The notes: generated by a model from the sequence alone, not told the origin. Shown: positions 18,189-27,698, numbered from the stretch's first letter. The stretch: DNA of 30,676 nucleotides from JAGOEF01 sp029564465 (GCA_029564465.1 JAKQPY010000142.1:1-30676); one strand, 5' to 3'. Numbers and translations: made by a program.

Positions 18189-19639
18189 TCAGGGTTTGAA
18201 GCCTCGATAGTATTCCTTATTTCCAAACCCAACTCGACCCCCTTGCTGTACATAAACCGCAGTGCTTCATCACGTTTATTCGGAATAATACCATCGAGAA
18301 TGGCATCTTTAATGGCATTTTTTATTTCACCGATGGCACGACAAGGCTCCAATCCAAACACGAACATAATTTCCTCACCAGAAACCGGTGGCTGAAAATT
18401 GCGCAGTGCATCTTTTTCTTCCACTTCCTTCAGCTTTGCTCTCACCATACTGAAGTTCTTCAGATAACGATTTACTTTTTCTTCGTTTTTCGAGGTGATA
18501 TCGGCTTCGCACAATTTCATCAAATCGTCAATATCGTCACCCGCTTCAAATAATAACCTGCGGATTGCCGAGTCGGTAACTTCTTCCTCGACCAGAGCAA
18601 TTGGTCTCATATGTAAACCCACCAACTTCTGAACGTATTTCATTTTTTCGTTCATCGGAAGTTTGAGACGCTTGAATATCTGTGGCACCATTTTTTCGCC
18701 GACAAAATTGTGCGCATGAAAAGTCCAGCCCTGTCCCTCAACAAATTTTTTGGTTACCGGTTTGGCAATATCATGCAGCAATGCCGACCACCGCAGCCAT
18801 AAATCATCGCTGACCGCAGCAAGATTGTCGAGAACCTGTATGGTGTGGTAAAAATTGTCTTTATGCCCGATACCATGTTGCGTTTCGACGCCCGACATCA
18901 AGTCGAGTTCGGGAAAAATCAGCGCGAGCAATCCGGTTTGTTTCAGCAGACGAAAACCCACAGAAGGTTTTTGGGATGCAATAATTTTATTGAGTTCTGT
19001 GTGGATGCGTTCCTGTGTAATAATTTCGATGCGGTGGGCATTACGCTCAATGGCCGCAAGTGTTTCGGCTTCGGGCGTAAACCCCAGCTGCGAGGCAAAT
19101 CTGATAGCCCGTAACATACGTAGCGGGTCGTCCGAAAAAGTAATATCAGGCTCCAGTGGTGTACGGATAATTCCATTTTTCAGGTCATTCATTCCACCAT
19201 GAGGGTCGATTAGCTTTCCGTAATCGTTGCTTTGCAAACTGATGGCCATGGCGTTAATCGTAAAATCGCGGCGGTTCAGGTCATCGGTCAGACTACCCGG
19301 CACCACCGATGGATTCCTTGAGTTGCGGTCGTACGACTCTTTGCGTGCCCCCACAAATTCGTATTGCACATTGTGAAAATGAAACATGGCGGTACCAAAA
19401 TTCTTAAAAACAGTCACCTGCGATATACCCAGCGAGGCTGCCAGTTTTTCGGCAAATGCAATTCCATCTCCGGTTACCACAATGTCAATGTCGGGGTTTC
19501 CTGAACGGCACAACAACATGTCGCGCACATAACCACCCACCAGATAGGCCTCAGCATGCATTTCAGCTGCTAGTTCACCGGCCTTTGTAAACAGATTGTT
19601 TTCGGGCAAAACCAAATATTTATCATTATCTGTCATCAA
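18185..19639 (-). CDS. CCA tRNA nucleotidyltransferase / poly(A) polymerase family protein with HD domain
   Basis: A 484-residue class II nucleotidyltransferase, which adds or repairs the 3' CCA of tRNA or adds poly(A). The N-terminal catalytic motif is VGGYVRD at 34-40, followed by the metal-binding DIDIVV at 50-55. The segment DDLNRRDFTINAMA and RMLRAIRFASQLGF are the other family signatures. A C-terminal HD domain (LLHDIAKP, near residue 290; HMRPIAL) suggests phosphohydrolase activity, and the tail is helical. Length is normal for Bacteroidota proteins of this type. The start codon ATGATG at 19639 is followed by MTDN. It converges on the KAS III-SDR gene with stop codons overlapping by 4 bases and diverges from thioredoxin. 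Confidence 0.9.
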   Translation of the reverse strand: MMTDNDKYLVLPENNLFTKAGELAAEMHAEAYLVGGYVRDMLLCRSGNPDIDIVVTGDGIAFAEKLAASLGISQVTVFKNFGTAMFHFHNVQYEFVGARKESYDRNSRNPSVVPGSLTDDLNRRDFTINAMAISLQSNDYGKLIDPHGGMNDLKNGIIRTPLEPDITFSDDPLRMLRAIRFASQLGFTPEAETLAAIERNAHRIEIITQERIHTELNKIIASQKPSVGFRLLKQTGLLALIFPELDLMSGVETQHGIGHKDNFYHTIQVLDNLAAVSDDLWLRWSALLHDIAKPVTKKFVEGQGWTFHAHNFVGEKMVPQIFKRLKLPMNEKMKYVQKLVGLHMRPIALVEEEVTDSAIRRLLFEAGDDIDDLMKLCEADITSKNEEKVNRYLKNFSMVRAKLKEVEEKDALRNFQPPVSGEEIMFVFGLEPCRAIGEIKNAIKDAILDGIIPNKRDEALRFMYSKGVELGLEIRNTIEASNPD

Positions 19640-19702
19640 TTGTTGAACATTTTAATAGGCTATCTGTTTTAAAAGCGTACAAAAATAAAAAACTTTACAG
19701 AA

Positions 19703-20071
19703 ATGGCAGAACATTTAACCAAGCAAAGCTTCCTCGACAAGGTTTTCGACTACGAAAACGAAACAGAATGGAAATTTAAAGGCGACAAGCCCGCAGTTAT
19801 TGATTTTTATGCAGACTGGTGTGGTCCATGCAAAATGGTCGGTCCGGTTATCGATGAACTTAGCAGCGATTACAAAGGATTAATCGATTTCTACAAAATT
19901 GATACTGAGGAAGAACAGGAACTGGCGTCGGTTTTCGGCATACGGAGTATTCCTTCATTGCTTTTCGTTCCCCTGAACGGTCAACCCCAAATGGCTGCCG
20001 GTGCATTGCCAAAGAATGCTTTCGAAAGTGCTTTCAGCGATGTTTTTCAAATTGAAAAACCCAAAAAATAG
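19703..20071 (+). CDS. Thioredoxin
   Basis: A 122-residue thioredoxin-fold protein for cytoplasmic disulfide reduction. The redox motif WCGPCK has Cys40 and Cys43, within FYADWCGPCKMVGPVIDEL. The cis-proline loop is RSIPSLLFV. About 25 extra residues precede the core fold (MAEHLTKQSFLDKVFDYENE), a common extension in Bacteroidota thioredoxins. No signal peptide is seen. It is followed by a clear terminator at 20097, so it is likely a single-gene unit. The regulated start is the ATG at 19703, 63 bases from the divergent cca-family start. A peroxidase that could use thioredoxin lies at 21310. Confidence 0.93.
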   Translation: MAEHLTKQSFLDKVFDYENETEWKFKGDKPAVIDFYADWCGPCKMVGPVIDELSSDYKGLIDFYKIDTEEEQELASVFGIRSIPSLLFVPLNGQPQMAAGALPKNAFESAFSDVFQIEKPKK

Positions 20072-20096
20072 TGTTTATACCTGTGTACTTGTTGAG

Positions 20097-20130
20097 AAAC
20101 GCTCCGTTTACCGGGGCGTTTTCTTTTTTG
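20097..20130 (+). terminator. Rho-independent terminator after thioredoxin
   Basis: A 9-bp stem (AAACGCTCC at 20097-20105 pairing with GGGGCGTTT at 20113-20121, one G-U pair) has a 7-base loop and is followed by TCTTTTTTG. The stem and T-run are typical of intrinsic termination. Confidence 0.85.
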
Positions 20131-20147
20131 TTTCATCGTAAAATAGA

Positions 20148-20155
20148 TATTTTTG
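20148..20155 (+). promoter_or_regulatory. Candidate -7 box for the secreted lipase
   Basis: TATTTTTG is an exact TAnnTTTG match, 17 bases before the ATG at 20173 and just after the thioredoxin terminator. A TTTG at 20127-20130 lies 17 bases upstream, slightly short of the usual spacing. The position supports 20173 over 20071 as the start. Confidence 0.5.
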
Positions 20156-20172
20156 TACAAACACTTCGGCTG

Positions 20173-21255
20173 ATGAAAAAATTCATCTTTATGTTTTTTG
20201 CCTTACTGCTCACCGGGCAGATACATGCGCAAACCAAACACCTGCAACCCGGCTTCGACCCCGAAGAATACACCGAAATGCTCGGTATTATTGCCCGTCA
20301 GATAGATACCCCCTGGACACAGGTTAAAATTCCGTTGGATGAAAAATACCGGCTTGCGCTTCGTTCTCCACGCTATTTTCCCGACAATCGCTGGGATTTA
20401 TGGACAAGCGCCGATTCTCTGCTGGTGATCGATCTGCACGCTACCACCGGAAGCTTCGAAAGCTGGATGGAAAACTACTATGCAGCCATGATTCCCGCTA
20501 CCGGCACATGGAAAATATCCGACAGCCTGAGTTTCAACTATTCCCTGGCCACCGACAGCCGGGCTGCTGTACATGCCGGATGGATGCTTGCACTCGCTTA
20601 TATGACCGATGACATAGGGCATGCCCTCGATTCGGTGATGAACCTGGGTTATCGCAACCTCATCATTACTGGCCATAGTCAGGGAGGCGCGTTGGCATGC
20701 CTGTTCACGGCATGGCTCCGGCACCGGCAGTTAAACGGACATTTTACCAAGCTTAATATCAAAACCTATTGCAGCGCATCGCCGAAACCCGGCAATCAGT
20801 ATTTCGCTTGGGACTTCACATCGCTTACCCAAATGGGATGGGCATTCAACGTGATTAATCCCCTCGACTGGGTACCCGAAACACCATTTACCCTGCAAAC
20901 AACCCGCGATATGAACCGGCAAAGCCCGTTCAGCAATATCAAAAACAACATACGCAAACAAAAATTCCCCATGAATCTGGTGGTAAGGCACCTCTATAAC
21001 CGAATGAACAAACCGCTCGAAAAAACCTCGCGTCGTTTAAATCATTTCATGGGTAAAAAAGTTCACGGCCAGCTAGCAAAAAACACGGCAATACATGCAC
21101 CTGACTACGATGGCTGTATGAATTATGTGGCGGCTGGTCAGCAAATCATCCTCAAACCCGATTCGGCATATTATGCGGTTTTCTGCAACGAAAACACCGG
21201 CACTTTTACCCATCACATGCTGCGGCCATACTATTTTTTAATAAAATCGTGGTAA
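20173..21255 (+). CDS. Secreted lipase (class 3 lipase-like, alpha/beta hydrolase)
   Basis: A 360-residue alpha/beta hydrolase. The start at 20173 gives a typical signal peptide (MKKFIFMFFALLLTGQIHAQ), so the protein is exported; the upstream frame back to 20071 crosses the thioredoxin terminator and promoter. The nucleophile elbow GHSQGGALAC has Ser169. The surrounding region (DLHATTGSFESWMENY, ARAVHAGWMLALAY, CSASPKPGN) fits the fungal-type lipase class 3 fold, with a candidate catalytic Asp in NPLDWVPE near residue 266. The catalytic His is not securely placed. Substrate is unknown: triglyceride, phospholipid or another ester. No T9SS tail is present, so it probably remains periplasmic or leaves by another route. 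Confidence 0.75.
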   Translation: MKKFIFMFFALLLTGQIHAQTKHLQPGFDPEEYTEMLGIIARQIDTPWTQVKIPLDEKYRLALRSPRYFPDNRWDLWTSADSLLVIDLHATTGSFESWMENYYAAMIPATGTWKISDSLSFNYSLATDSRAAVHAGWMLALAYMTDDIGHALDSVMNLGYRNLIITGHSQGGALACLFTAWLRHRQLNGHFTKLNIKTYCSASPKPGNQYFAWDFTSLTQMGWAFNVINPLDWVPETPFTLQTTRDMNRQSPFSNIKNNIRKQKFPMNLVVRHLYNRMNKPLEKTSRRLNHFMGKKVHGQLAKNTAIHAPDYDGCMNYVAAGQQIILKPDSAYYAVFCNENTGTFTHHMLRPYYFLIKSW

Positions 21256-21309
21256 CAAAAAAGCATTTAATTTGTTATTCAGATAGTTTGCTTAAAAAAA
21301 ATAGTCAAA

Positions 21310-21795
21310 ATGGAACAACAGTTTTATAAATTCACAGCGAAAAACATACAAGGAAAAGAAACCCCGATGAGCAACTTTTCGGGAAAAACAATATTGGTGG
21401 TGAACACAGCCAGCCAATGCGGGTTTACACCCCAGCTCGAAGGTCTGGGAAAAATCTATCAGAAATATAAAGACAAAGGGTTTGTGGTACTGGGGTTTCC
21501 GTGCAACCAATTCGGCAATCAGGAACCCGGTGACGAAAAATCAATATCCGAAGGCTGTTTGATAAATTATGGGGTTACATTTCCGATGTTTTCGAAAGTC
21601 GAAGTGAATGGCGAAAAGGCACACGAAATTTTTGTTTACCTGAAAAAAGAGTTGAAAGGTCTGTTTGGTGGCAAGATTCGCTGGAATTTCACCAAATTTC
21701 TGATAGACCCCAAGGGTAAACCCCTGAAGCGATTCTCGCCCGCCACAAAACCCGAAAAGATTGACGCGTATCTGGCGGAATATTTTGGGGGATAA
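21310..21795 (+). CDS. Glutathione peroxidase family protein (thioredoxin-type)
   Basis: A 161-residue peroxidase of the GPx family reducing hydroperoxides. The peroxidatic Cys37 is in NTASQCGFTPQ, the catalytic Gln in FPCNQFGNQEPG near 67, and the Trp-Asn pair in IRWNFTKFLID. Cys83 in EGCLINYGVTFPMF sits at the position of the resolving Cys in thioredoxin-dependent members, so thioredoxin is the more likely reductant than glutathione. The protein has the short length of the monomeric bacterial type and no signal peptide. It is on its own, 54 bases after the lipase. Confidence 0.92.
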   Translation: MEQQFYKFTAKNIQGKETPMSNFSGKTILVVNTASQCGFTPQLEGLGKIYQKYKDKGFVVLGFPCNQFGNQEPGDEKSISEGCLINYGVTFPMFSKVEVNGEKAHEIFVYLKKELKGLFGGKIRWNFTKFLIDPKGKPLKRFSPATKPEKIDAYLAEYFGG

Positions 21796-21898
21796 AAGTA
21801 AATCTGATAACTTTTGTAGGTACGATACATCAATGCATTACAAATGCTGAGTTAGATGCGACGGCGTTGCAGCAAGGACGAGGAAGGGGGGAGCTGAT

Positions 21899-23407
21899 TT
21901 ATTCCACCACCAATTTACCTATGAAATTCAAATCGTCTCCTACAATTTTATAAACGTAAATTCCCGGTTTTACCGAGTATAATGCTACTTCGCTGCCATT
22001 ATTAACCGCGGTTTCAATGAGTAGTTTACCCGACAAATCGTACAATCGGAATTCAGCCCAAACCAAATCTTCGGGAAGGTTCACATACACATTGTTGTGG
22101 GCAGGGTTTGGGAAAACCAAAGAATTTTGTTCGGAGTAGTATGGAGTTATGGTCTCAACAAAGTCTGTGTAGCGAAATCGGGTCTCTGCTCCATAAACCC
22201 AATTGTTAGCAACAGTATCAAAATGCATTCGTTGAACTCTATTGCATAAAAATGCAAAGTTTGAAGAAGACTCGCGGTTATAAGGCAATTGATACAATGA
22301 TTTTGGATAATGCGATGGAAATACTAGTGCTGATTCCGGATACCCATAATCATAGTATGGTTTATAACGTGTATCTCCCTGAACAAAACAATTACTGGGC
22401 TCATTCCAGTACGAATTTTCGATGCTAAGTAATTCGCCTAAACTACCATATACGAGATTCCATTTTAATAATTTCTTGAGTTCGTTACCGGTTGAATCTA
22501 CTGTCCATACAGTTACTTCACTTAGGGTGTCGCTTCCTGAATGATTAAAGTCGTAACGCAAATAAATGTTGAAACTTCCGGAAATGGGATTGTAATTGTA
22601 ACATTCTTTTCGCGACGGTCTGTTCAACGAGTCATTAAAATATACGGTTTTATTTACACTTTGCCAATTTTGATTGATTGTATCCCATTTACAGAAAATA
22701 TCGGTACTCGAATTATGGCAACTGTCGTAGCTGATTGAGTTTTTCTCGGAACTGGAATACTGCTGTGTTACTGCATCATAATTGATTTTATAAATTTCGG
22801 TTAACCTCGCATGTATATCATACGAATAATAGGTCCGGTTTCGCATTACCCAAAGATTTTGTTGCCAATCGAATGCATCAATCTGCGATAATTTTGATGC
22901 ATCGCTATAATAATACCGCATTCTATTTTTGTAAAAATAAAAATTTCCCGATAAATCATAATCCCAGAATATAACTTCCTGAATTCGGTTGGCGTTTTCC
23001 CATATATAATCTATTTTCCAATCCGGACGATAATAACTTCCCCCCTCACCGGGAGATCCCCATTCTCTATATAATATTTTGTGAATCACGTTATCATCCT
23101 GATTGTAATAATAGGCTGAGTCTATGGCTACATAAGTTTCCCAATTGCCGTAATGTGAAAAGTAAGAGCCGTAAATTGGTATGGAAGTTAGTTTTTTCTT
23201 AATCGCTCCGGGCTCCCGATTTTTATCTTTGCCCGAAAACCAGTGAATACTGCGTAAATAAGTATCGTTTTTTGCAGCATTGTAGAATTCAGAGCTCAAC
23301 TCTTCAAAAGTATCATTATGATTTTCGAACATAAAAACACTGTCGCTTTGCCCCAGAGCCATGTTGGCAATTAAAAAAGCTGAAATTATCAGCAAAAGCT
23401 TTTTCAT
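21899..23407 (-). CDS. Secreted hypothetical protein with T9SS type A sorting domain
   Basis: A secreted protein of about 502 residues with no recognised catalytic domain. The start at 23407 gives MKKLLLIISAFLIANMALGQ as signal peptide; the longer reading from 23434 only adds residues before it. The middle is rich in Tyr, Trp and Asn, with repeated short beta-strand pairs such as YYSDASKLSQIDAFDWQQN and YSYDIHARLTEIYKI. This resembles a chain of weak repeats like those of YD/RHS-type or Bacteroidota surface repeats, but I cannot assign a family. The last ~75 residues carry the type A sorting signal: LVFPNPAHNNVYVNL, FRLYDLSGKLL, KPGIYVYKIV. It is flanked by gpx (convergent) and mutA (divergent). 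Confidence 0.8.
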   Translation of the reverse strand: MKKLLLIISAFLIANMALGQSDSVFMFENHNDTFEELSSEFYNAAKNDTYLRSIHWFSGKDKNREPGAIKKKLTSIPIYGSYFSHYGNWETYVAIDSAYYYNQDDNVIHKILYREWGSPGEGGSYYRPDWKIDYIWENANRIQEVIFWDYDLSGNFYFYKNRMRYYYSDASKLSQIDAFDWQQNLWVMRNRTYYSYDIHARLTEIYKINYDAVTQQYSSSEKNSISYDSCHNSSTDIFCKWDTINQNWQSVNKTVYFNDSLNRPSRKECYNYNPISGSFNIYLRYDFNHSGSDTLSEVTVWTVDSTGNELKKLLKWNLVYGSLGELLSIENSYWNEPSNCFVQGDTRYKPYYDYGYPESALVFPSHYPKSLYQLPYNRESSSNFAFLCNRVQRMHFDTVANNWVYGAETRFRYTDFVETITPYYSEQNSLVFPNPAHNNVYVNLPEDLVWAEFRLYDLSGKLLIETAVNNGSEVALYSVKPGIYVYKIVGDDLNFIGKLVVE

Positions 23408-23431
23408 AGAAAAAAAAGAAAATTGAACAAC

Positions 23432-23439
23432 CAAATTTA
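23432..23439 (-). promoter_or_regulatory. Candidate -7 box for the T9SS cargo gene
   Basis: On the minus strand this reads TAAATTTG, an exact TAnnTTTG match 24 bases upstream of the ATG at 23407. Initiation just downstream would fall within the longer reading, supporting the shorter start. Confidence 0.45.
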
Positions 23440-23597
23440 GTGGTTATTTACATTGAAAGATAAAAATTACGGATTTATTTTAAATTTATTTTAATTTGTA
23501 TTTTCAATTCGATAGAATCAGCTATCGTTGGTGTGTTGTTCTAAACACATACCTCAACAACATGATAAAAACATGCTCTTACTCAAAAAAATAACAT

Positions 23598-23605
23598 TAT
23601 TTTCG
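23598..23605 (+). promoter_or_regulatory. Weak candidate -7 box for mutAB
   Basis: TATTTTCG matches TAnnTTTG at all but one defined base and lies 26 bases before the mutA ATG. No convincing -33 element is seen. Confidence 0.3.
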
Positions 23606-23631
23606 CCTGTTGAAACAAAAACTAAAATAGT

Positions 23632-25470
23632 ATGGCAGAAAATAATAGTTTATTCGGGGAATTCAAACCCATAAGCTACGAGGAATGGCACGCACAGGTT
23701 ATAAAAGACCTGAAGGGTGCCGACTACGGGCGAAAGGTGGTTTGGAACACCCTCGAAGGCATCAGCCTTGAACCTTTCTACCGTTTCGAGGATGTGAAAG
23801 ATCTGGCTTATTCCGATGCGCTTCCGGGAGAAAAACCCTTTGTCCGGGGCAGTGAGCCTTCGCACAGTTGGAAAATCAGGCAGGACTTCCGTGCTGCCGA
23901 TCCGGCAGAAGCCAACCGCAAAGCATTGAAAGCATTGCAAAAAGGTGCGCAATCGCTGGGTTTCGTTACCTGCACTCCACTCACTTATCAACAACTCGAA
24001 ACATTACTTAATGGCATCGATCTGACCACAGTTCCGGTGCATATAGTAGGTAATGGCTCCGACGCGTCGGTTCCGGGTATGATGGCAGAATATGCAGCAA
24101 AACATCATATTGACCCTAACGCAATAAAAGGTTCTTCGGGATTCGACCCGCTGGCATTTTTGATGCTGAGCGGAAAAACACCCTGCAACTCCGATTCCTG
24201 CCAATGCGTGGAAAGTGCATTCGCCAAAGCCGGAAACACGCTGCCGAATTTTAAATTACTGAATATCAACGCACGCCATATTCACAATGCCGGAGGCAGC
24301 ATTGTTCAGGAACTGGCTACCGGTCTTGCCATGGGTGCCGAATACCTGCAACGCCTTACCGACGCCGGACATAGTTTCGACGACGTTGCGCCGCGCATGT
24401 TGTTTGTTTTTGCGCAAGGATCCAATTATTTCATGGAAATTGCCAAACTCAGGGCTGCCCGCTTGTTGTGGTCGGCCATTTGCGACGAGTTCAATCCCAA
24501 ATCGGCAGATTCCGGACACATGTGCATTTTTGCCGAAACATCCGAATGGAATAAAACCATTTACGACCCCTATGTAAACATCCTCAGAGCAACCACCGAA
24601 GCCATGTCGGGAGCACTGGGCGGCGCATCTGCCATATGTGTTCAGCCTTTCGATGCAGTGTACAGCTGCAGCGATGATTTTTCGGAACGCATTGCCCGCA
24701 ACATTCAGATTATTCTTAAAGAAGAAGCCCATTTCGATAAGGTGAACGATCCTGCAGCCGGCAGTTACTATATTGAGCACCTCACCAAAGCCATTGCCGA
24801 AGAAGCGTGGAAACTCTTCCTTCAGATTCAGGATTTGGGTGGATTTACTCCGGCATTCCGACAGGAATTTATTCAGAAGTTTATTGACGAGACTTTAGCC
24901 AAACGCAACAGCAATGTGGAGACGCGTCGCGAGATTATTCTGGGGACAAATCAGTATCCGAATTTCAACGAAAAAGTAGATGCTGCCAGGCTGAAAAAGC
25001 CACATCCGGTACTCGAAGGCGGCATCAGACCCATTCGTCTTCACCGCGCAGCCGAAGCTTTCGAAGCCATGCGCCTGAAAACCGACAGTGCAGCACGCGA
25101 GATCAATGTGTTCATGCTGAAAATCGGTAATGTTGCCATGCGTCAGGCACGCGCACAATTTGCTGCAAACTTTTTTGCCTGCGCAGGGTTTCGCATTATC
25201 GACAATCTTGGATATGAAACAGTGGCTGAAGGCGTCAATGATGCCCTGGCAGCCAAAGCCGATATTGTGGTAATGTGCAGCAGCGACGACGAATATGCTT
25301 TGCTGGCACCCGAAATGTTCGGTTTACTGGGCAATAAAGCCATCAGCGTAATTGCCGGCAACCCTGCCTGCCGGCCGGAACTTGAAGCAGCCGGCATCAG
25401 TAATTACATTCATGTGAAGTCGAACCTGCTTGCCGAGTTGAAACAATATCAGCAAAAGCTGGGATTATAA
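23632..25470 (+). CDS. mutA: Methylmalonyl-CoA mutase small (beta) subunit
   Basis: A 612-residue subunit of the heterodimeric B12-dependent mutase that interconverts succinyl-CoA and methylmalonyl-CoA in propionate metabolism. It has the TIM-barrel fold with NYFMEIAKLRAARLLWSAI and DPAAGSYYIEHLT, shared with the large subunit. The C-terminal ~110 residues are a cobalamin-binding-like domain without the DxHxxG motif, as is usual for small subunits, which are non-catalytic. Residues 1-30 (FKPISYEEWHAQVIKDLKG) match the typical start of this family. The mutB start is 29 bases after the stop, so the two form an operon. No MeaB-type chaperone or epimerase is in the window. Confidence 0.93.
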   Translation: MAENNSLFGEFKPISYEEWHAQVIKDLKGADYGRKVVWNTLEGISLEPFYRFEDVKDLAYSDALPGEKPFVRGSEPSHSWKIRQDFRAADPAEANRKALKALQKGAQSLGFVTCTPLTYQQLETLLNGIDLTTVPVHIVGNGSDASVPGMMAEYAAKHHIDPNAIKGSSGFDPLAFLMLSGKTPCNSDSCQCVESAFAKAGNTLPNFKLLNINARHIHNAGGSIVQELATGLAMGAEYLQRLTDAGHSFDDVAPRMLFVFAQGSNYFMEIAKLRAARLLWSAICDEFNPKSADSGHMCIFAETSEWNKTIYDPYVNILRATTEAMSGALGGASAICVQPFDAVYSCSDDFSERIARNIQIILKEEAHFDKVNDPAAGSYYIEHLTKAIAEEAWKLFLQIQDLGGFTPAFRQEFIQKFIDETLAKRNSNVETRREIILGTNQYPNFNEKVDAARLKKPHPVLEGGIRPIRLHRAAEAFEAMRLKTDSAAREINVFMLKIGNVAMRQARAQFAANFFACAGFRIIDNLGYETVAEGVNDALAAKADIVVMCSSDDEYALLAPEMFGLLGNKAISVIAGNPACRPELEAAGISNYIHVKSNLLAELKQYQQKLGL

Positions 25471-25499
25471 AACGATTGTTGCATTAAAACAGAATCAAT

Positions 25500-27626
25500 A
25501 TGAAACCCGATTATAAAAAGACAAATTTTATGAAGCAGGTAAAGTCCTCGGGCAAAGCCGGTATTCAGGGCGGGTGGCTTACCCCCGAACAGATACCTGT
25601 GAAACCCGTTTACACAAAAGACGACCTGCTGAACATGGAGCATCTGAACTATGCTGCCGGACTGCCTCCTTACCTGCGCGGACCTTATTCCACCATGTAT
25701 GTGATGCAGCCGTGGACAATCAGACAGTATGCCGGATTTTCAACAGCTGAAGAATCGAATGCTTTTTACCGCAGAAACCTGAAAGCTGGTCAGAAAGGCC
25801 TTTCGGTAGCTTTCGACCTGGCTACCCACCGGGGCTACGACAGCGACCATCCGCGTGTGGTGGGCGATGTGGGTAAAGCCGGTGTTGCCATCGACAGCAT
25901 CCTCGATATGAAAGTGCTGTTCGATGAGATTCCGCTGAACCAGATGAGCGTTTCGATGACCATGAACGGAGCTGTGCTTCCCATCATGGCATTCTACATT
26001 GTGGCTGCACTCGAACAGGGAGCAAAGCTCGAAGAACTGGCCGGTACCATTCAGAACGATATCCTGAAGGAATTCATGGTTCGCAACACCTACATTTATC
26101 CCCCGGAATTTTCGATGCGGATTATCGGTGATATATTCCGCTATACCAGCGAAAAAATGCCGAAATTCAACAGCATCTCCATTTCGGGATACCACATGCA
26201 GGAAGCCGGTGCTACCAACGATATTGAATTGGCCTACACACTGGCTGATGGTCTTGAGTATCTCCGAACCGGAATTCGTTCGGGCCTCGACATCGATGCA
26301 TTTGCACCCAGATTGTCGTTCTTCTGGGCCATTGGGATGAATCATTTTATGGAAATTGCCAAAATGCGTGCAGCCCGTCTGTTGTGGGCAAAAATGGTTA
26401 ATCAGTTCAATCCGAAAAACCCAAAATCGCTGGCACTGCGCACGCATTGTCAGACCTCCGGTTGGTCGCTTACCGAGCAGGATCCGTTCAACAATATTGC
26501 CCGTACATGCATCGAAGCTATGGGAGCAGCATTGGGACACACACAAAGCCTGCATACCAATGCACTGGATGAAGCCATTGCGTTACCCACCGATTTTTCG
26601 GCACGTATTGCCCGTAATACTCAGATTTATCTGCAGGAAGAAACCAATATCTGCAAACAGGTCGACCCATGGGGTGGTAGTTATTATGTTGAATCGCTCA
26701 CCCATGCCATTGCTCATCGTGCATGGAAGCACATCGAGGAAATTGAGCAACTGGGTGGTATGGCAAAAGCCATCGAGTCAGGCATTCCCAAAATGCGTAT
26801 CGAAGAAGCTGCAGCACGCGCACAGGCACGTATCGATAGTGGTAATCAGACCATTGTGGGCGTAAACAAATACCGTCTCGAAAAAGAAGACCCGATTGAT
26901 ATTCTCGACGTGGACAATACGGCTGTGCGTCTGGCTCAGATCGAAAGATTGAAAAAGCTTAAGGCTGAACGCAACGAAGCAGAATGTCAGGCTGCTTTAA
27001 AAGCCATTACCCATAGTGCTGAGACCGGTGAAGGAAATTTGCTCGAACTGGCAGTGATTGCTGCACAAAAAAGAGCTACCTTGGGAGAAATTTCGGATGC
27101 ATGTGAAAAAATAGCAGGGAGGTATAAAGCTGTGATACGATCAATATCAGGAGTGTACTCCTCAGAAGCACACAACGACCCCGACTTCGAAAAAGCACGG
27201 GCATTGTGCGAACAGTTTGCCAAGAAAGAAGGCCGCCAGCCCCGAATTATGATTGCCAAAATGGGTCAGGATGGGCACGACCGCGGCGCCAAAGTGGTTT
27301 CAACCGGCTATGCCGATATAGGCTTCGACGTTGATATAGGTCCATTGTTCCAAACCCCCGAAGAAGCTGCCCGTCAGGCAGTGGAAAACGATGTTCACGT
27401 TCTTGGCGTTTCATCGCTGGCAGCAGGGCACAAAACCCTGATACCTTCGGTAATTGCCGAACTAAAAAAATTGGGACGCGAAGACATCATGATCATTGCC
27501 GGTGGTGTTATCCCTGCACAGGATTACGAATTCCTGTATGAGAATGGTGTTGCAGCCATTTTTGGTCCCGGAACATCGGTTGCCAAAGCGGCTGTGCAGA
27601 TTTTAGACTTGTTGCTGCAGGACTAA
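25500..27626 (+). CDS. mutB: Methylmalonyl-CoA mutase large (alpha, catalytic) subunit
   Basis: A 708-residue catalytic subunit that rearranges (R)-methylmalonyl-CoA and succinyl-CoA with adenosylcobalamin. The barrel contains RGPYSTMYVMQPWTIRQYAG, the family's substrate-binding region, SVSMTMNGAVLP, QEAGATNDIELAYTLADG and NHFMEIAKMRAARLLWA. The C-terminal cobalamin domain has the base-off motif DGHDRG at 591-596, with His593 as the lower cobalt ligand, followed by the GVSSLAAGHKTL and IIAGGVIP segments. Length is normal. It is the second gene of the mutAB unit and ends in a strong terminator. In anaerobic Bacteroidota this enzyme usually serves propionate formation from succinate. Confidence 0.97.
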   Translation: MKPDYKKTNFMKQVKSSGKAGIQGGWLTPEQIPVKPVYTKDDLLNMEHLNYAAGLPPYLRGPYSTMYVMQPWTIRQYAGFSTAEESNAFYRRNLKAGQKGLSVAFDLATHRGYDSDHPRVVGDVGKAGVAIDSILDMKVLFDEIPLNQMSVSMTMNGAVLPIMAFYIVAALEQGAKLEELAGTIQNDILKEFMVRNTYIYPPEFSMRIIGDIFRYTSEKMPKFNSISISGYHMQEAGATNDIELAYTLADGLEYLRTGIRSGLDIDAFAPRLSFFWAIGMNHFMEIAKMRAARLLWAKMVNQFNPKNPKSLALRTHCQTSGWSLTEQDPFNNIARTCIEAMGAALGHTQSLHTNALDEAIALPTDFSARIARNTQIYLQEETNICKQVDPWGGSYYVESLTHAIAHRAWKHIEEIEQLGGMAKAIESGIPKMRIEEAAARAQARIDSGNQTIVGVNKYRLEKEDPIDILDVDNTAVRLAQIERLKKLKAERNEAECQAALKAITHSAETGEGNLLELAVIAAQKRATLGEISDACEKIAGRYKAVIRSISGVYSSEAHNDPDFEKARALCEQFAKKEGRQPRIMIAKMGQDGHDRGAKVVSTGYADIGFDVDIGPLFQTPEEAARQAVENDVHVLGVSSLAAGHKTLIPSVIAELKKLGREDIMIIAGGVIPAQDYEFLYENGVAAIFGPGTSVAKAAVQILDLLLQD

Positions 27627-27642
27627 TTCATAGATTTTCTGA

Positions 27643-27682
27643 CGGGGTTGTCAAATTCTTCATTTGGCAATCCCGTTTATAT
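27643..27682 (+). terminator. Rho-independent terminator after mutB
   Basis: CGGGGTTGTCAAAT (27643-27656) pairs with ATTTGGCAATCCCG (27662-27675) in a 14-bp stem with two G-U pairs and a 5-base TCTTC loop, followed by TTTATAT. This is a strong stem with a modest T-rich tail, 16 bases after the mutB stop. Confidence 0.85.
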
Positions 27683-27698
27683 TTGAATTCTCCATCCG

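Noticed and set aside
23632..25470. mutA as a decayed enzyme because it lacks the DxHxxG cobalamin motif
   Set aside because: Small subunits of heterodimeric methylmalonyl-CoA mutases normally lack it.
25740..26555. Open frame of 271 codons on the minus strand opposite mutB
   Set aside because: mutB is unmistakable here, and the antisense translation is His/Cys-rich and resembles no family.
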